From the NCBI RefSeq assembly GCF_002843235.3, contig NZ_CP031122.1:1-64000 (forward strand): DNA of 64,000 nucleotides. Direction: 5' to 3'. Origin of the DNA: Providencia huaxiensis (GTDB lineage Bacteria; Pseudomonadota; Gammaproteobacteria; Enterobacterales; Enterobacteriaceae). The position numbers and the translations under genes were made by a program. The notes under the pieces were generated by a model. That model ran no database searches, had not been told where the DNA came from, and worked only from the letters and a program-made list of their open reading frames with translations. This document shows, piece after piece, positions 55,950 to 64,000 of the stretch (position 1 is the first letter of the stretch; every line of letters begins with the position of its first letter).

Positions 55950-56815
55950 TCCAAATTACCTTTGCTTTGAAGCTCCTGGAGCTGGACCACGAGGTCACGT
56001 TGGACTTTGGCTATCTCTGTCACCAAGTCGGCGGTGGCAATAGCGTCGGTCGCTGCTGAATGGGCTCGACCTTTCCAGCTCACACCTGCCTCGCAGGTGG
56101 CATCCGCAAGTGAGATTGTGCCGTGCCGGTTGGTTGAGCCAAAGGCATCAGCCGCCAGCTTCATCGCGCACAGACAGTTCTGCTCTTGCCACCAAGAGAG
56201 TTGGTCTCCAAATGCACTGGCTGTTTGCCTCAACATCCTACTGTCGAAACTGGAGTTAAATATCACCAGATGACGGCCCGACAAAAGCCGGGCGAGAGCT
56301 GGCGCAACTTGAGTCCACGTAGGCTCATTCGACAGCTCAGTCTCGGTGATGCCATGAACACCCATTGCCTGAGGGTCTATTTCCACGGTTGGCCGTAATC
56401 TGGTGCAGAGGAGAACCGCGCCTCTGATGTCAGTAACAGCCAGCTCGATCACCTGGTCTCTTTCACCAAGTCCGGTCGTCTCGGTATCGAGAACCAGAGG
56501 TTCCAGAGCGACCCACCTTTGTGCCATGACAGAGGCCTTTGCCAGGTTGCTACGCATTCTTGCCTTGACCGAAAGGATGGATTGCGCCCTTATTTGCTTT
56601 TGTGATGCCGGTGAACAACCCCTTCTCCGCATTGGTTGGCAATCTGCTATCCGGTACACTCCAAATTGGCCACCATACCCGTTTTTGTAGAACGAAACTG
56701 GCTCTACTCCTGGCTTAGGCTTCATCCGAAATTCGTCCCTGAGCCGTCCTTTTGAAAAGCACCTATCGGCTTTCATGGCTTCGGCTCTGGCAAGTTCGAG
56801 TTCTTCATCATTCAT
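55946..56815 (-). CDS. DEDDh 3'-5' exonuclease (DnaQ-like)
   Basis: 289 residues. An N-terminal 100-residue region of unknown role precedes a DnaQ-type exonuclease: VLDTETTGLG (Asp110, Glu112), then GVHGIT, FNSSFDSRML (second Asp) and HSAATDAIATADLV (His...Asp), completing the DEDDh set. The family degrades DNA or RNA 3' ends. It lies between the XerD-like recombinase and an unknown gene in a tight operon, so a role in plasmid DNA processing is likely. Confidence 0.8.
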   Translation of the reverse strand: MNDEELELARAEAMKADRCFSKGRLRDEFRMKPKPGVEPVSFYKNGYGGQFGVYRIADCQPMRRRGCSPASQKQIRAQSILSVKARMRSNLAKASVMAQRWVALEPLVLDTETTGLGERDQVIELAVTDIRGAVLLCTRLRPTVEIDPQAMGVHGITETELSNEPTWTQVAPALARLLSGRHLVIFNSSFDSRMLRQTASAFGDQLSWWQEQNCLCAMKLAADAFGSTNRHGTISLADATCEAGVSWKGRAHSAATDAIATADLVTEIAKVQRDLVVQLQELQSKGNLE

Positions 56816-56819
56816 GCTG

Positions 56820-57830
56820 TTAATCCGCTATATCGAGGCGTTGGCTCGCTCTCTTCAAACGCTCATCGCCGCGTCTGTCATATTTCTGGGTAGTTGCAAT
56901 GCTTGAGTGGCCCATTGCGTCCTTCACGGTCACAATATCCTCACCGTTATCCAGCATCGAGGAGGCAAAGGTGCGTCGCAGGTCATGGGGCGCAAACATC
57001 TCCAGACCGGCTTCAACTCTTCTGGTCTCCAAGATGTGGTAGATGGCCTGATCCGACATCCGCTCTCCAGTCACATCATCAAACCGCCTGATCCTCGGGA
57101 ATAAAGGCCCTTCATGCGTTCCTCGAACCTCTTCAACCCACTTATCCAGTCTTTTCCATGCGCCACCAGGCACATACGCCATTCTCTCTTTGTTGCCCTT
57201 GCCAAGAACCTTGAGAGCGCGGTCCTTGTAGATCATGCTTCCCATGTCCAGCGCAACGATTTCCGAGCGGCGCAAGCCACACCCGAGGAGCACCCCGAGA
57301 ATGGCCGCATCCCGAAGCCCTTTGGCGCTTGAATCACTTTCACATGTGAAAAAGAGGCTGCGAATCTCATGGCGTTCAAGTGCCCGCCCTTTAGGAAGTC
57401 GAGATCCACGTACTGAACGGACTTGCTTAATGTGCTGGAAGCTATCCGTATCAATTTGCTTCATCGTCCAGGCTTCAAGAGCCACCCCTTTGAGCGCTGA
57501 CAGGTAGGTGTTGATCGTTGCCGGAGCCTTCCCTGCATCCCCCAGCATTTCCAGCACCGCCAATATGTGGTGCCGCCTCATTGAGCTCCATGCACAGTCA
57601 CGAAGGTTCTGAAACCCGATCATCTTGGCGACAATGTTGAGGAATGAGCTCATGGTCTGCCTGCTTCGCTTTGACCCGAGGCTCACCAGATAGGCGACGG
57701 CGGGGTTGTCCTGGATGTTCCGGAGCGAGCTCGATGACGGCAACAGTTCACCGCGAATGCTTTGTTCTGCCGGAACATTTACTTTCGCATGTGAAACTAG
57801 CTCTTCCTTGTCATTGTTTGTGTCGTGCAA
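56820..57830 (-). CDS. xerD: XerD-like tyrosine recombinase
   Basis: 336 residues. The N-terminal SAM-like domain is residues 35-125. The catalytic domain has GCGLRRSEIVALDM (Arg187), PHDLRRTFASSML (His and Arg) and AMGHSSIATTQKYDRR (nucleophile Tyr), a complete R-H-R-Y set. It is probably used to resolve plasmid multimers. Two members of the palindrome family (57336, 57781) lie inside its coding sequence. Confidence 0.85.
   Translation of the reverse strand: MHDTNNDKEELVSHAKVNVPAEQSIRGELLPSSSSLRNIQDNPAVAYLVSLGSKRSRQTMSSFLNIVAKMIGFQNLRDCAWSSMRRHHILAVLEMLGDAGKAPATINTYLSALKGVALEAWTMKQIDTDSFQHIKQVRSVRGSRLPKGRALERHEIRSLFFTCESDSSAKGLRDAAILGVLLGCGLRRSEIVALDMGSMIYKDRALKVLGKGNKERMAYVPGGAWKRLDKWVEEVRGTHEGPLFPRIRRFDDVTGERMSDQAIYHILETRRVEAGLEMFAPHDLRRTFASSMLDNGEDIVTVKDAMGHSSIATTQKYDRRGDERLKRASQRLDIAD
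57336..57353. promoter_or_regulatory. TTTCACATGTGAAA palindrome inside the xerD-like gene (copy 7)
   Basis: ACTTTCACATGTGAAAAA, near-perfect. A further variant, ACTTTCGCATGTGAAACT, lies at 57781-57798 near the gene start. Confidence 0.65.
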
Positions 57831-57832
57831 AG

Positions 57833-58369
57833 TTACCTCCTAAGCCCGACCGCAACGAGAAGAAAATCCCATATTTTGAGGTGAAGAGGTAGTTCCTCCT
57901 CCATATGTTGCGTTTCGTAGCTTTGCATCAGTGGTTCAAACTTGGTTGGATTGCACAGCAATTCGTAAACTGTTCGGTTGGGCTTGGTGATCGGCTTATT
58001 CGGAGTGAATCCATGTTTGTTCTGGAGGTACAGCGCTACCGCGCCACTTCTGGATTCTCCGTAATAGCAATGAACGAAGATCTGATCGATACCGCTACCA
58101 ACCAATCCATCCAGGAAGGTGGACAGCTTTTCAGCCTGGGATGAGTCAATGTAAGAGGCGTAATTCATCCGGAACGCTGCCTTCATCGTGTGGATGGTGT
58201 TCTCAGAATAGCCGCCGTCATAGAAGCTATCGCGGTACAACTGCCCCCACTGTCCGAGAGCGGCAGGGGACTTGTCTGGGTCAGTTATGGAGATCATGGC
58301 CGCACCGGGAACCGGCTCCAGTCTTTCGGCCTCCGCTTGACTAATGAAAAAGACTTTTTTGCTAAGCAT
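57833..58369 (-). CDS. Dual-specificity/tyrosine phosphatase-like protein
   Basis: 178 residues with the active-site loop VHCYYGESRSG, that is His-Cys-x5-Arg-Ser of cysteine phosphatases, at about residues 97-108. An N-terminal alpha/beta region with the general-acid Asp in SITDPDK supports this. The C-terminal 20 residues are hydrophobic and basic, possibly membrane-attached. It ends 2 bases before the recombinase start and overlaps the upstream zinc-type gene by 8 bases. The substrate is unknown; phosphatases are unusual on such operons. Confidence 0.75.
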   Translation of the reverse strand: MLSKKVFFISQAEAERLEPVPGAAMISITDPDKSPAALGQWGQLYRDSFYDGGYSENTIHTMKAAFRMNYASYIDSSQAEKLSTFLDGLVGSGIDQIFVHCYYGESRSGAVALYLQNKHGFTPNKPITKPNRTVYELLCNPTKFEPLMQSYETQHMEEELPLHLKIWDFLLVAVGLRR

Positions 58370-58649
58370 GTCCCATCATCCCCTTACAAGGATGTGTTGC
58401 GAGTAGCTCACGCGCCTGACTTTGCCCCTCTTGAGTATCTACAGGAGCGGTCGTATACACACCTCCATGCCGCAAGTCCACAATACTGGTCCGACAGCAA
58501 GAACCTACGTTCTGAACTTTATTGTCCGAATCCAAACCAGCAAAAGTATGGCACGGTCCAGGGAATGGTTTCCTGCAAATAGAGCAGCGCTCAAAGTTCT
58601 TATCGAGGATTCTCTTTAAAACTTTCTCAAATTTGTTTTTGTTTAACAT
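58362..58649 (-). CDS. Small zinc-ribbon-like protein
   Basis: 95 residues from the ATG at 58649, which has GGAGA 8 bases upstream. Cys residues CSICRKPFPGPC and SCC suggest a treble-clef or HNH-like zinc site; an HNH nuclease cannot be shown. It overlaps the phosphatase gene. Confidence 0.55.
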   Translation of the reverse strand: MLNKNKFEKVLKRILDKNFERCSICRKPFPGPCHTFAGLDSDNKVQNVGSCCRTSIVDLRHGGVYTTAPVDTQEGQSQARELLATHPCKGMMGHA

Positions 58650-58667
58650 CGAGTTCTCCACACAAAG

Positions 58668-58988
58668 TTACTGGCCGAGCATCCCAGCCAAGGTGGTCTG
58701 CTGGCCTTCGCTACAAGGTGCAAATCCGGCAAAAGCACCGGCATTAACCTTGAGCTCATCAAAGCGTCCATCGGTGTCCCGGTAGTACACCTTACGTTTT
58801 CCAATTCCACCTTCGAGGTTTGCGGCCAACCAGGCGATCACTGCATCAGCATCGTTCGTAACTGATGCTCCCTGATCCAGATCGATAAGTACCAGGTGGG
58901 TGTCCGTCTGGAGTGCCACTTCAAAGGTCGCTCTTACATCAAAAATCACTGGTCGCGCTCCTTGTAAAAAGTGGGCATTCAGCACCAC
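58668..58988 (-). CDS. Small hypothetical protein
   Basis: 106 residues, mixed alpha/beta, no signal or catalytic motif. First gene of the operon 58988-55458 on the minus strand. Confidence 0.5.
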   Translation of the reverse strand: MVLNAHFLQGARPVIFDVRATFEVALQTDTHLVLIDLDQGASVTNDADAVIAWLAANLEGGIGKRKVYYRDTDGRFDELKVNAGAFAGFAPCSEGQQTTLAGMLGQ

Positions 58989-59067
58989 CTATCCTATTCC
59001 AAAAACTCTACTTTTTCAAAGATACATTTTAATAAGTAGAACAACAGCAAGAGGAACTCAAATTTAT

Positions 59068-59107
59068 TTACCGTAATTATCATAATTACGGTAATACGGT
59101 AATTTTA
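59068..59107. promoter_or_regulatory. 27-bp palindrome with ACGGTAAT repeats, shared with the kfrA operator
   Basis: Perfect inverted repeat 59068-59094 (arms TTACCGTAATTAT and ATAATTACGGTAA around one C), then ACGGTAATTTT. Its core GTAATTATCATAATTA also occurs upstream of kfrA (36142-36157). It overlaps a likely promoter (TGGTATAAG at about 59123-59132). Confidence 0.75.
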
Positions 59108-59210
59108 CAGATTTGGATGGAATGGTATAAGATGTCTCGCTGGAACATACTTGCTGAAAAAACGCTTAACAACGATAGTGAAAACATCATGTACAGGTGC
59201 GAGAGATAAT

Positions 59211-59813
59211 ATGTATAAGAGCCTTGAAGATCTGATGGCGGGTATTTACGAGATGGCAGCGCCAGATGGCATCATCTGTAACGAGGTTTCCAAATTCCTT
59301 GCGGCCAACCAGGTCAAGCCGGAAGACATAAGCTCTGGGATCTGGTTTTTCCTGTGGCTGAAATCAGCTCCCAAGGATGCGAAGCCAATCCAAAAAGAAA
59401 TCCCCGGATTTGGAGTTGTTCTCAACATGCCGACTTATGGCGGAACGCTCAACGAAGCAATCACAGGGTTGATCGAGAACGAGTGCCGTCAAATAGAGCT
59501 CGCTGAGGGACATCCGAGCCTTGAGGCTTGGGTTGAATCAGTATTAGCCGGTCGAGATGACGGAGAGGAAAATGAAGCTGCGGCCAATATCGTGGATCTG
59601 CTTAATGGGTGTCACGACCTACTGGATACAGCAATAATCAATTACCTTTTTAAGGTGGGAAAAATCAACGAGCAAGAGATTTTGTCGCTCATCTATTATG
59701 GAGAGCTATGTGACCACTCTCTTGTCGGTACGCCTTTTTCAACGTTACATATCCCGAGTGAAAATAACGTCCACGAACGTAACATCATCCCCATTAAAAA
59801 AGGAGCCAGTTAG
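59211..59813 (+). CDS. Hypothetical protein, probable KfrA-type regulon member
   Basis: 200 residues from the ATG at 59211 (MYKSLEDLMAG), preceded by GCGAGAG at fair spacing. It is all-helical with a Trp-rich front (WFFLWLKSAPKDA) and an acidic middle. The operator at 59068 implies control by the same protein as kfrA. A hairpin terminator follows. Confidence 0.65.
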   Translation: MYKSLEDLMAGIYEMAAPDGIICNEVSKFLAANQVKPEDISSGIWFFLWLKSAPKDAKPIQKEIPGFGVVLNMPTYGGTLNEAITGLIENECRQIELAEGHPSLEAWVESVLAGRDDGEENEAAANIVDLLNGCHDLLDTAIINYLFKVGKINEQEILSLIYYGELCDHSLVGTPFSTLHIPSENNVHERNIIPIKKGAS

Positions 59814-59824
59814 GCTCCTTTTTG
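59796..59824 (+). terminator. Rho-independent terminator
   Basis: AAGGAGCC-AGTTA-GGCTCCTT then TTTT, at the end of the gene at 59211; it also serves the convergent gene. Confidence 0.85.
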
Positions 59825-59828
59825 TTAC

Positions 59829-60281
59829 TCAGGGTTTGCTTTGAGAAACAACTTCATTCCAAGTATGCAGCACCTTCGATAGGTGCTGATGCTTTCTGGT
59901 GAAGTCCTTATCATCCAAGAGTGCTTTAAATGGCGCGTTCAGGTCACTGCATGTGACGTTCTTGCCGATCACAGACAGGGTATCCTGGAGTGATCCACCA
60001 GCAGCATCAAGCCCCATTCTATCGACGGTCTCACTACTCACCATTGCCTGGACAACATTGGTGAATGCCTTTGAGTTGAGCTGCTCAACGCTCAGGGCTG
60101 TATTGCATTTCTGCTCAACCGCTTGCTTGTACTGGATGGTGTACTTTGCAGTGATAGGTGACATGGTGTTCATCGCAAGTATGTATGCGTCTACCTCACT
60201 GGTCGGTAATGTCGCGGCATAGACTGACGAGCATGATGCGGCTGCGGCCATTATCAAAGTTATTACCTTCTTATTCTTCAT
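59829..60281 (-). CDS. Secreted or periplasmic hypothetical protein
   Basis: 150 residues with a clear Sec signal peptide (MKNKKVITLIMAAAASCSSV, cut near YA-ATLPT). The mature part has two Cys that could form a disulfide. No family recognised. Confidence 0.6.
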   Translation of the reverse strand: MKNKKVITLIMAAAASCSSVYAATLPTSEVDAYILAMNTMSPITAKYTIQYKQAVEQKCNTALSVEQLNSKAFTNVVQAMVSSETVDRMGLDAAGGSLQDTLSVIGKNVTCSDLNAPFKALLDDKDFTRKHQHLSKVLHTWNEVVSQSKP

Positions 60282-60382
60282 TTCTCTGAAATCCCCCTTT
60301 AAAATATGGAGCTACAACTCATTTGTACCAATCATAATACTATTGATTTCCAAAAGTATCTCTCTCTACTGACTCTATGATG

Positions 60383-60420
60383 GCTCGCCTTCCAAACACT
60401 TGGCCGCTGGCGGCGGCTGG
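60383..60420 (-). repeat. Rhs core sequence scrap
   Basis: CTCGCCTTCCAAACACTTGG resembles 62068-62088 in the rhs gene (CTCGCCTTCCAAACCACTTGG; one base missing), with further identity through GCCGCTGGCG. A recombination scar of a displaced rhs tip. Confidence 0.65.
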
Positions 60421-60447
60421 GCCAACGCCAGAGCCTGATCCACACTA

Positions 60448-60747
60448 TCATCCGCCTGAAAAAAATCTCATTACCTCTGACGGATAAAGAAACAGATTTC
60501 CCCCTTTGGCAAAAAACAGATACCAAACAGAAAAAGCCACAGAAAAAACACCTGCAACACACACTTCAAATCTATTTCTTGCAGAGAAATACTTGTAGTG
60601 CTTTTTTTCGTATCTCGGGGCTCTCATTTTGACTAGATTTTTCAATGTCAACCAAAGAAAGATAACCCCAGTAGGAAGGATAACTATCACAACCCCAAAG
60701 AAATAAATTGTGTATATAATAAAATCAAACCAGTTATTGATTTCCAT
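60448..60747 (-). CDS. Small membrane protein
   Basis: 99 residues from MEINNW with two hydrophobic segments (residues 8-35 and 60-80). AT-rich codon use, like its neighbours. It could be an orphan immunity protein of a lost rhs tip, but this is guesswork. Confidence 0.5.
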   Translation of the reverse strand: MEINNWFDFIIYTIYFFGVVIVILPTGVIFLWLTLKNLVKMRAPRYEKKHYKYFSARNRFEVCVAGVFSVAFSVWYLFFAKGGNLFLYPSEVMRFFSGG

Positions 60748-60794
60748 AAGCCGTCCCCAATGCTGCGCCAATAGCAGAACCATGTGAGCCGTAT

Positions 60795-61037
60795 TTAATC
60801 CCTGGATTCCTCATTAGCTCTCTTTAACTTTAATATTTTCCTTAGATTTAAGTATCCATAGATTCCTGAGAACACTCCATACCCCCCCCAAACACCAACG
60901 GACAGATATAAGGCGAATTTGCTTAGAGGCCCATTCACATAATTTAATAAAGCGAACACTGCAATTCCTATAAAGGCTCCAGCTAACGGAAATCCAAGCA
61001 GATATACTGCTCTATATTTTAAACCGGTTTTTTTCAT
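60795..61037 (-). CDS. Small membrane protein
   Basis: 80 residues with two hydrophobic segments and a basic tail. It starts 4 bases after the immunity gene. Unknown family. Confidence 0.5.
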   Translation of the reverse strand: MKKTGLKYRAVYLLGFPLAGAFIGIAVFALLNYVNGPLSKFALYLSVGVWGGYGVFSGIYGYLNLRKILKLKRANEESRD

Positions 61038-61041
61038 CTTA

Positions 61042-61314
61042 TTATTTATCTATATGTTTTGAAATCTTATCTACAATGGATGTAGTATCCATATTCATTA
61101 TCCTCCCTGCTTTTTCAATCAGAAACTCAGCTTCATTTGTTATGTTCTTTGACTCTTCATTAATAATGTCAATGATAGTTTCTAGTGCGATTCCATACTC
61201 ACCCACATCAATAAATTCTTGCACTTCTATACTTTCAGATTCAGAAAACGAATCAGACAGCACCATAAGCAAAAGATCTAGCGTGGATTCAATTTCTCTA
61301 TATTCATTTTTCAT
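61042..61314 (-). CDS. MafI-like immunity protein for the EndoU tip
   Basis: 90 residues, acidic and helical, with DSFSESESIEVQEFIDVGEYGIALETIIDII (in parts), which resembles MafI immunity proteins known to protect Neisseria from EndoU-tipped MafB toxins. Its ATG overlaps the rhs stop (ATGA). Position and overlap argue strongly for immunity, while the family call is by eye. Confidence 0.7.
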   Translation of the reverse strand: MKNEYREIESTLDLLLMVLSDSFSESESIEVQEFIDVGEYGIALETIIDIINEESKNITNEAEFLIEKAGRIMNMDTTSIVDKISKHIDK

Positions 61315-64000
61315 TTTGGATTCCTTGGTACGTTTGTTGGAAAACCTGAAACAATATCACCATTAGATTCTTGTATTACACGAACATTAATACCTTCTTT
61401 AACTGCCTCTGCAATAGTCCTACCACCGCGCCCAGCCTTTCGAGAAACATTTGGATCGGTAGCTATATCGGAAATGACGTGCATAATTTTTTCATCAGAC
61501 CAACTTTGAGGAAACTCACTTTTTCCAGGCTTGCCTGTTCCTGCTCGATGCCCTCCACCAGTGGCGTCACCATCAAGAATATGCTTACGTCTCTGGGAAC
61601 TGGCTAGGTCTACAAAATCATCAGCCGTATTTTTAAAAGCGCGTTCCGCAACATTCCCTAGCGCCTTATAGTTGCCAGGCAGGATAATCCCAGCAGCAAA
61701 AAGCCCCCCGGAAATCCACTTTTCTCTTGAGGTCGCACAATCACTGGTGATGGTCTTGAAGGTGTCATAGGCGTCCCAAGCGCTCAAGGCAAAGTCTATG
61801 GCAACATAAGCCCCCAGAAGAAGCGGCACAAACTCCCCTGTTGGATCTGCATTGCCTATCGGGTTGCTCAGCGCATAGGCATAGGTGTTAATCCCACCAG
61901 CCAGCCCAATCGGGTCACTGGTGATGTAACGCCCGGTATTCGGGTCGTAGTAACGCCGCCAGTTGTAGTGGAGCCCGGTCTCCGCGTCGTAATACTGTCC
62001 TGGGAACCGCAAATTGAAGGTCGGCCCCTGAGTGGTGATGCTGGCCTTACCGAACGGGCTGTAGCTCGCCTTCCAAACCACTTGGCCGCTGGCGTCGGTT
62101 AGCGCCTTCGGGGTGCCCAGATGATCGACGTGGACTTGATAGGTCTGTCCTGACTGAGCAAAGCTCAAGGGGGTGCCATCGAGCCAGATATACTCCGCCA
62201 GCACGTCTCCAGTGGCTGCGTCCAGCTCCTCGATGAGGTTTCCTGCCAAGCCGTAAATCAGTAGGCGGGTCTGGCCGTTTAGGGTCTTAGTTACACGCTG
62301 ATCCAGATGGTTGTAGGTGTAAGCTGCTGTCACTCCAGCGACCGTTGCGGCCACCAGCCGGTTCTGGCTGTCATAGGTGAAGGTATCCGCCCCCTGCTTC
62401 GTCAGGTTGCCATTGGCGTCATAGCTTCTGGAGGTTTGCCCAGTCTTCACCAGCCAGTTGTTCATGTAGTTGATGGTGTAGCTTTGGCTCAGGCCATCGG
62501 TCGTGATCGAGGTCCTGTTGCCGGTGGCGTCATAGCCATAGCCCAAAACGCCATAGAGCCCCTCAGCAGAGGTGATGCGGCCAACCGCGTCATAACCGAG
62601 TGACTGATTGACTGATGAGCTGAGATTGTCGTCTATGGCTGAAATCAACGAGTCTGGCGTGTACCGATAGACCAGCGAATGCACTCTAGTAGCGTCGATG
62701 CCGGTGACTCGGTAATTGAGATCCAAAGAGCGACTTTCTGAAATGCCGTTCCATCTGACCATACTGGTGACGGGGCCAAAGGGCGCTCGCTCGATCTGGC
62801 TTGCCAGGCTTGTTGTGGTGCCTGCTTGTGTCGTTGCCACCTCGATGACGTCACCGGCTAAATCACGGGTGTAGGAAACCTCACGACCACTGGGATACGT
62901 GATCTTCGTGATGAGGCCTGCACCATCGTATTGGTACTGGGTAGTAAGGCTCTGCCCGTGGGTTTCCCAGGTCTCGTAAGCCAACCATCCTTCGGGTGTA
63001 TAGCCATATCTCCGGACACCGTTGCCATCATCGACTGAGGTCAAGCGGCCCATGCCGTATGGTGAGGTTGCTTCGTCGTACCCGTACAGAATTGGCGATT
63101 CGCCAGCGACACCGCTGGATGCCTCGATGATCCGGTTCAGCGCGTCGTAGCTGTAGCTTGTGGTTTGTCCCTTGGCCGTCTTGCGCGTTGCCACGTTACC
63201 GGCTTCGTCATAGGTAATGTCGGTGGTGCCGGTGTCCGGGCTCCGGACCTGAGTCACTTCGCCAAAGCCGTTGTAGCTGTAGTAGGTCAGGCGCGAACGA
63301 GGGTCGGAGACACGGTAAACATCGCCGGTATCCTTGTAGAGCACCTGCGTGACCTTCCCGAGTGGATCGGTCGTTTGTGTCCGGTGATGGAAGCCGTCGT
63401 ACTTGTAGGAGTGTGTGTTACCAGAGGGACTGGTCTCCTGTATCAGGTTTGCCACCACATCGTAGGAAAACGATGACTGATTGCTATAGGCGTCGGAGAC
63501 ACTGGAGAGCCAGCCGATTTCGTTGAAGATCCGGCGCTCTATCCAACGGGTCTGGCCCAGCGCATCGAGCAGTCGCTCTTCTACTGGGTTCCCGAGGTCA
63601 TTGAGCTCAAGCTCGCGCCGGTTGCCCTGTGCATCTGTTTCCGCCACCAGCCGATGTGCAGCGTCGTACTCATAGCTGACGGTTGCACCATTTGGCTTAG
63701 TCAGCGAGCTCAGGAGGCCCACAGCATCATAGTTGTAGGCCGTGGTTCCTTCTGGTCCAGTGGAGCTGACAAGTCTTCCTCTGGCGTCATAGGTGAGGGT
63801 TTGGGTTACACCGTTGACGCCCTGAATGGTCCCGGCGCGACCGTTCGCGTCGTAGTCACCAAACTGCATCACCTGCCCCAGCGCGTTTGTTGTCCGGATC
63901 AGGTTGCCCTGGTCATCGTAGTCAAATGTCGTAACATCGCTGACGTCGGTGCGCGGACCATCAACCGAGGCCAACAGGCTCGGCTTTCCTGTACCAACAG
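61311..64000 (-). CDS. rhs: Rhs-family polymorphic toxin with EndoU nuclease tip (5' end outside window)
   Basis: At least 896 residues in view; the frame runs off the right edge. The body is made of YD repeats (YDANGRAGTIQGV-type) and closes with the conserved Rhs cap DPIGLAGGINTYAYALSNPIGNADPTGE. After a hydrophobic linker the last 92 residues (RRKHILDGDATGGGHRAGTG ... GFPTNVPRNPK) match the EndoU ribonuclease fold, with His in HILDGD, His in GGGH and Lys in TGKPGK. It cleaves RNA of competitors, and the next gene is its immunity protein. IncC plasmids carry an rhs gene here, often varying in its tip. Confidence 0.85.
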   Translation of the reverse strand, partial: VGTGKPSLLASVDGPRTDVSDVTTFDYDDQGNLIRTTNALGQVMQFGDYDANGRAGTIQGVNGVTQTLTYDARGRLVSSTGPEGTTAYNYDAVGLLSSLTKPNGATVSYEYDAAHRLVAETDAQGNRRELELNDLGNPVEERLLDALGQTRWIERRIFNEIGWLSSVSDAYSNQSSFSYDVVANLIQETSPSGNTHSYKYDGFHHRTQTTDPLGKVTQVLYKDTGDVYRVSDPRSRLTYYSYNGFGEVTQVRSPDTGTTDITYDEAGNVATRKTAKGQTTSYSYDALNRIIEASSGVAGESPILYGYDEATSPYGMGRLTSVDDGNGVRRYGYTPEGWLAYETWETHGQSLTTQYQYDGAGLITKITYPSGREVSYTRDLAGDVIEVATTQAGTTTSLASQIERAPFGPVTSMVRWNGISESRSLDLNYRVTGIDATRVHSLVYRYTPDSLISAIDDNLSSSVNQSLGYDAVGRITSAEGLYGVLGYGYDATGNRTSITTDGLSQSYTINYMNNWLVKTGQTSRSYDANGNLTKQGADTFTYDSQNRLVAATVAGVTAAYTYNHLDQRVTKTLNGQTRLLIYGLAGNLIEELDAATGDVLAEYIWLDGTPLSFAQSGQTYQVHVDHLGTPKALTDASGQVVWKASYSPFGKASITTQGPTFNLRFPGQYYDAETGLHYNWRRYYDPNTGRYITSDPIGLAGGINTYAYALSNPIGNADPTGEFVPLLLGAYVAIDFALSAWDAYDTFKTITSDCATSREKWISGGLFAAGIILPGNYKALGNVAERAFKNTADDFVDLASSQRRKHILDGDATGGGHRAGTGKPGKSEFPQSWSDEKIMHVISDIATDPNVSRKAGRGGRTIAEAVKEGINVRVIQESNGDIVSGFPTNVPRNPK

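Overview
The window looks like part of a large multidrug-resistance plasmid of the IncC (IncA/C) group from an enterobacterial host. The replicon supports this: a 366-residue iteron-type initiator is followed by at least 14 copies of a 17-19 bp iteron, two DnaA boxes and an AT-rich stretch. The backbone content also fits (KfrA, HigBA, HU, S49 peptidase, DsbA-like protein, thermonuclease, XerD-like recombinase, a large rhs gene). The group name rests on recalled family knowledge, not on a database search. The rest of the plasmid, including transfer genes, is not in view.

Layout. 1-2110: repA and the iteron origin. 2138-19508: backbone with a PAPS-reductase-like gene, a Cas4-like membrane nuclease, a compact operon of envelope-directed proteins (S49 peptidase, DsbA-like, lipoprotein, small membrane proteins, thermonuclease), HU, a higBA toxin-antitoxin pair, a ParB/KorB-like regulator and many small unknown genes. 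These genes share two recurring operator-like palindromes. 19509-34964: first resistance island, a patchwork of a Tn2 remnant (blaTEM-1), rmtB, a SGI1-like block (intI1/groEL scar, ISCR3, lysR remnant, tet(G)-tetR(G), floR, truncated sul1, qacEdelta1), an integron with aadA2, gcuF and dfrA12, and IS26. 34965-36247: truncated gene, kfrA and its operator. 36253-54258: second island, a Tn1722-like transposon with a 5-bp target duplication. Nested in it are a complete Tn402-like integron transposon (blaIMP of the IMP-2/8 branch and aac(6')-Ib, with tniABQR) and an ISEcp1 transposition unit (blaCTX-M-14, IS903, chromosomal receptor fragment) inside the mcp passenger gene. 54217-59813: backbone with a Tus-like replication terminator protein, an exonuclease/XerD/phosphatase operon and a gene that shares an operator with kfrA. 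59829-64000: small membrane/secreted proteins, an immunity gene and an Rhs protein with an EndoU-type nuclease tip, running off the window.

Together the two islands are predicted to resist carbapenems and cephalosporins (IMP, CTX-M-14), penicillins (TEM-1), all 4,6-disubstituted aminoglycosides (RmtB), amikacin/tobramycin (AAC(6')-Ib), streptomycin/spectinomycin (AadA2), tetracycline, florfenicol and trimethoprim. Sul1 is truncated. The most interesting backbone observations are a plasmid-borne Tus homologue with a Ter-like site in front of it, two plasmid-wide palindromic operator families, an operator shared by kfrA and a gene 23 kb away, and the Rhs-EndoU/immunity pair. All three nested elements of the second island retain perfect target duplications, so their insertion order can be read directly.
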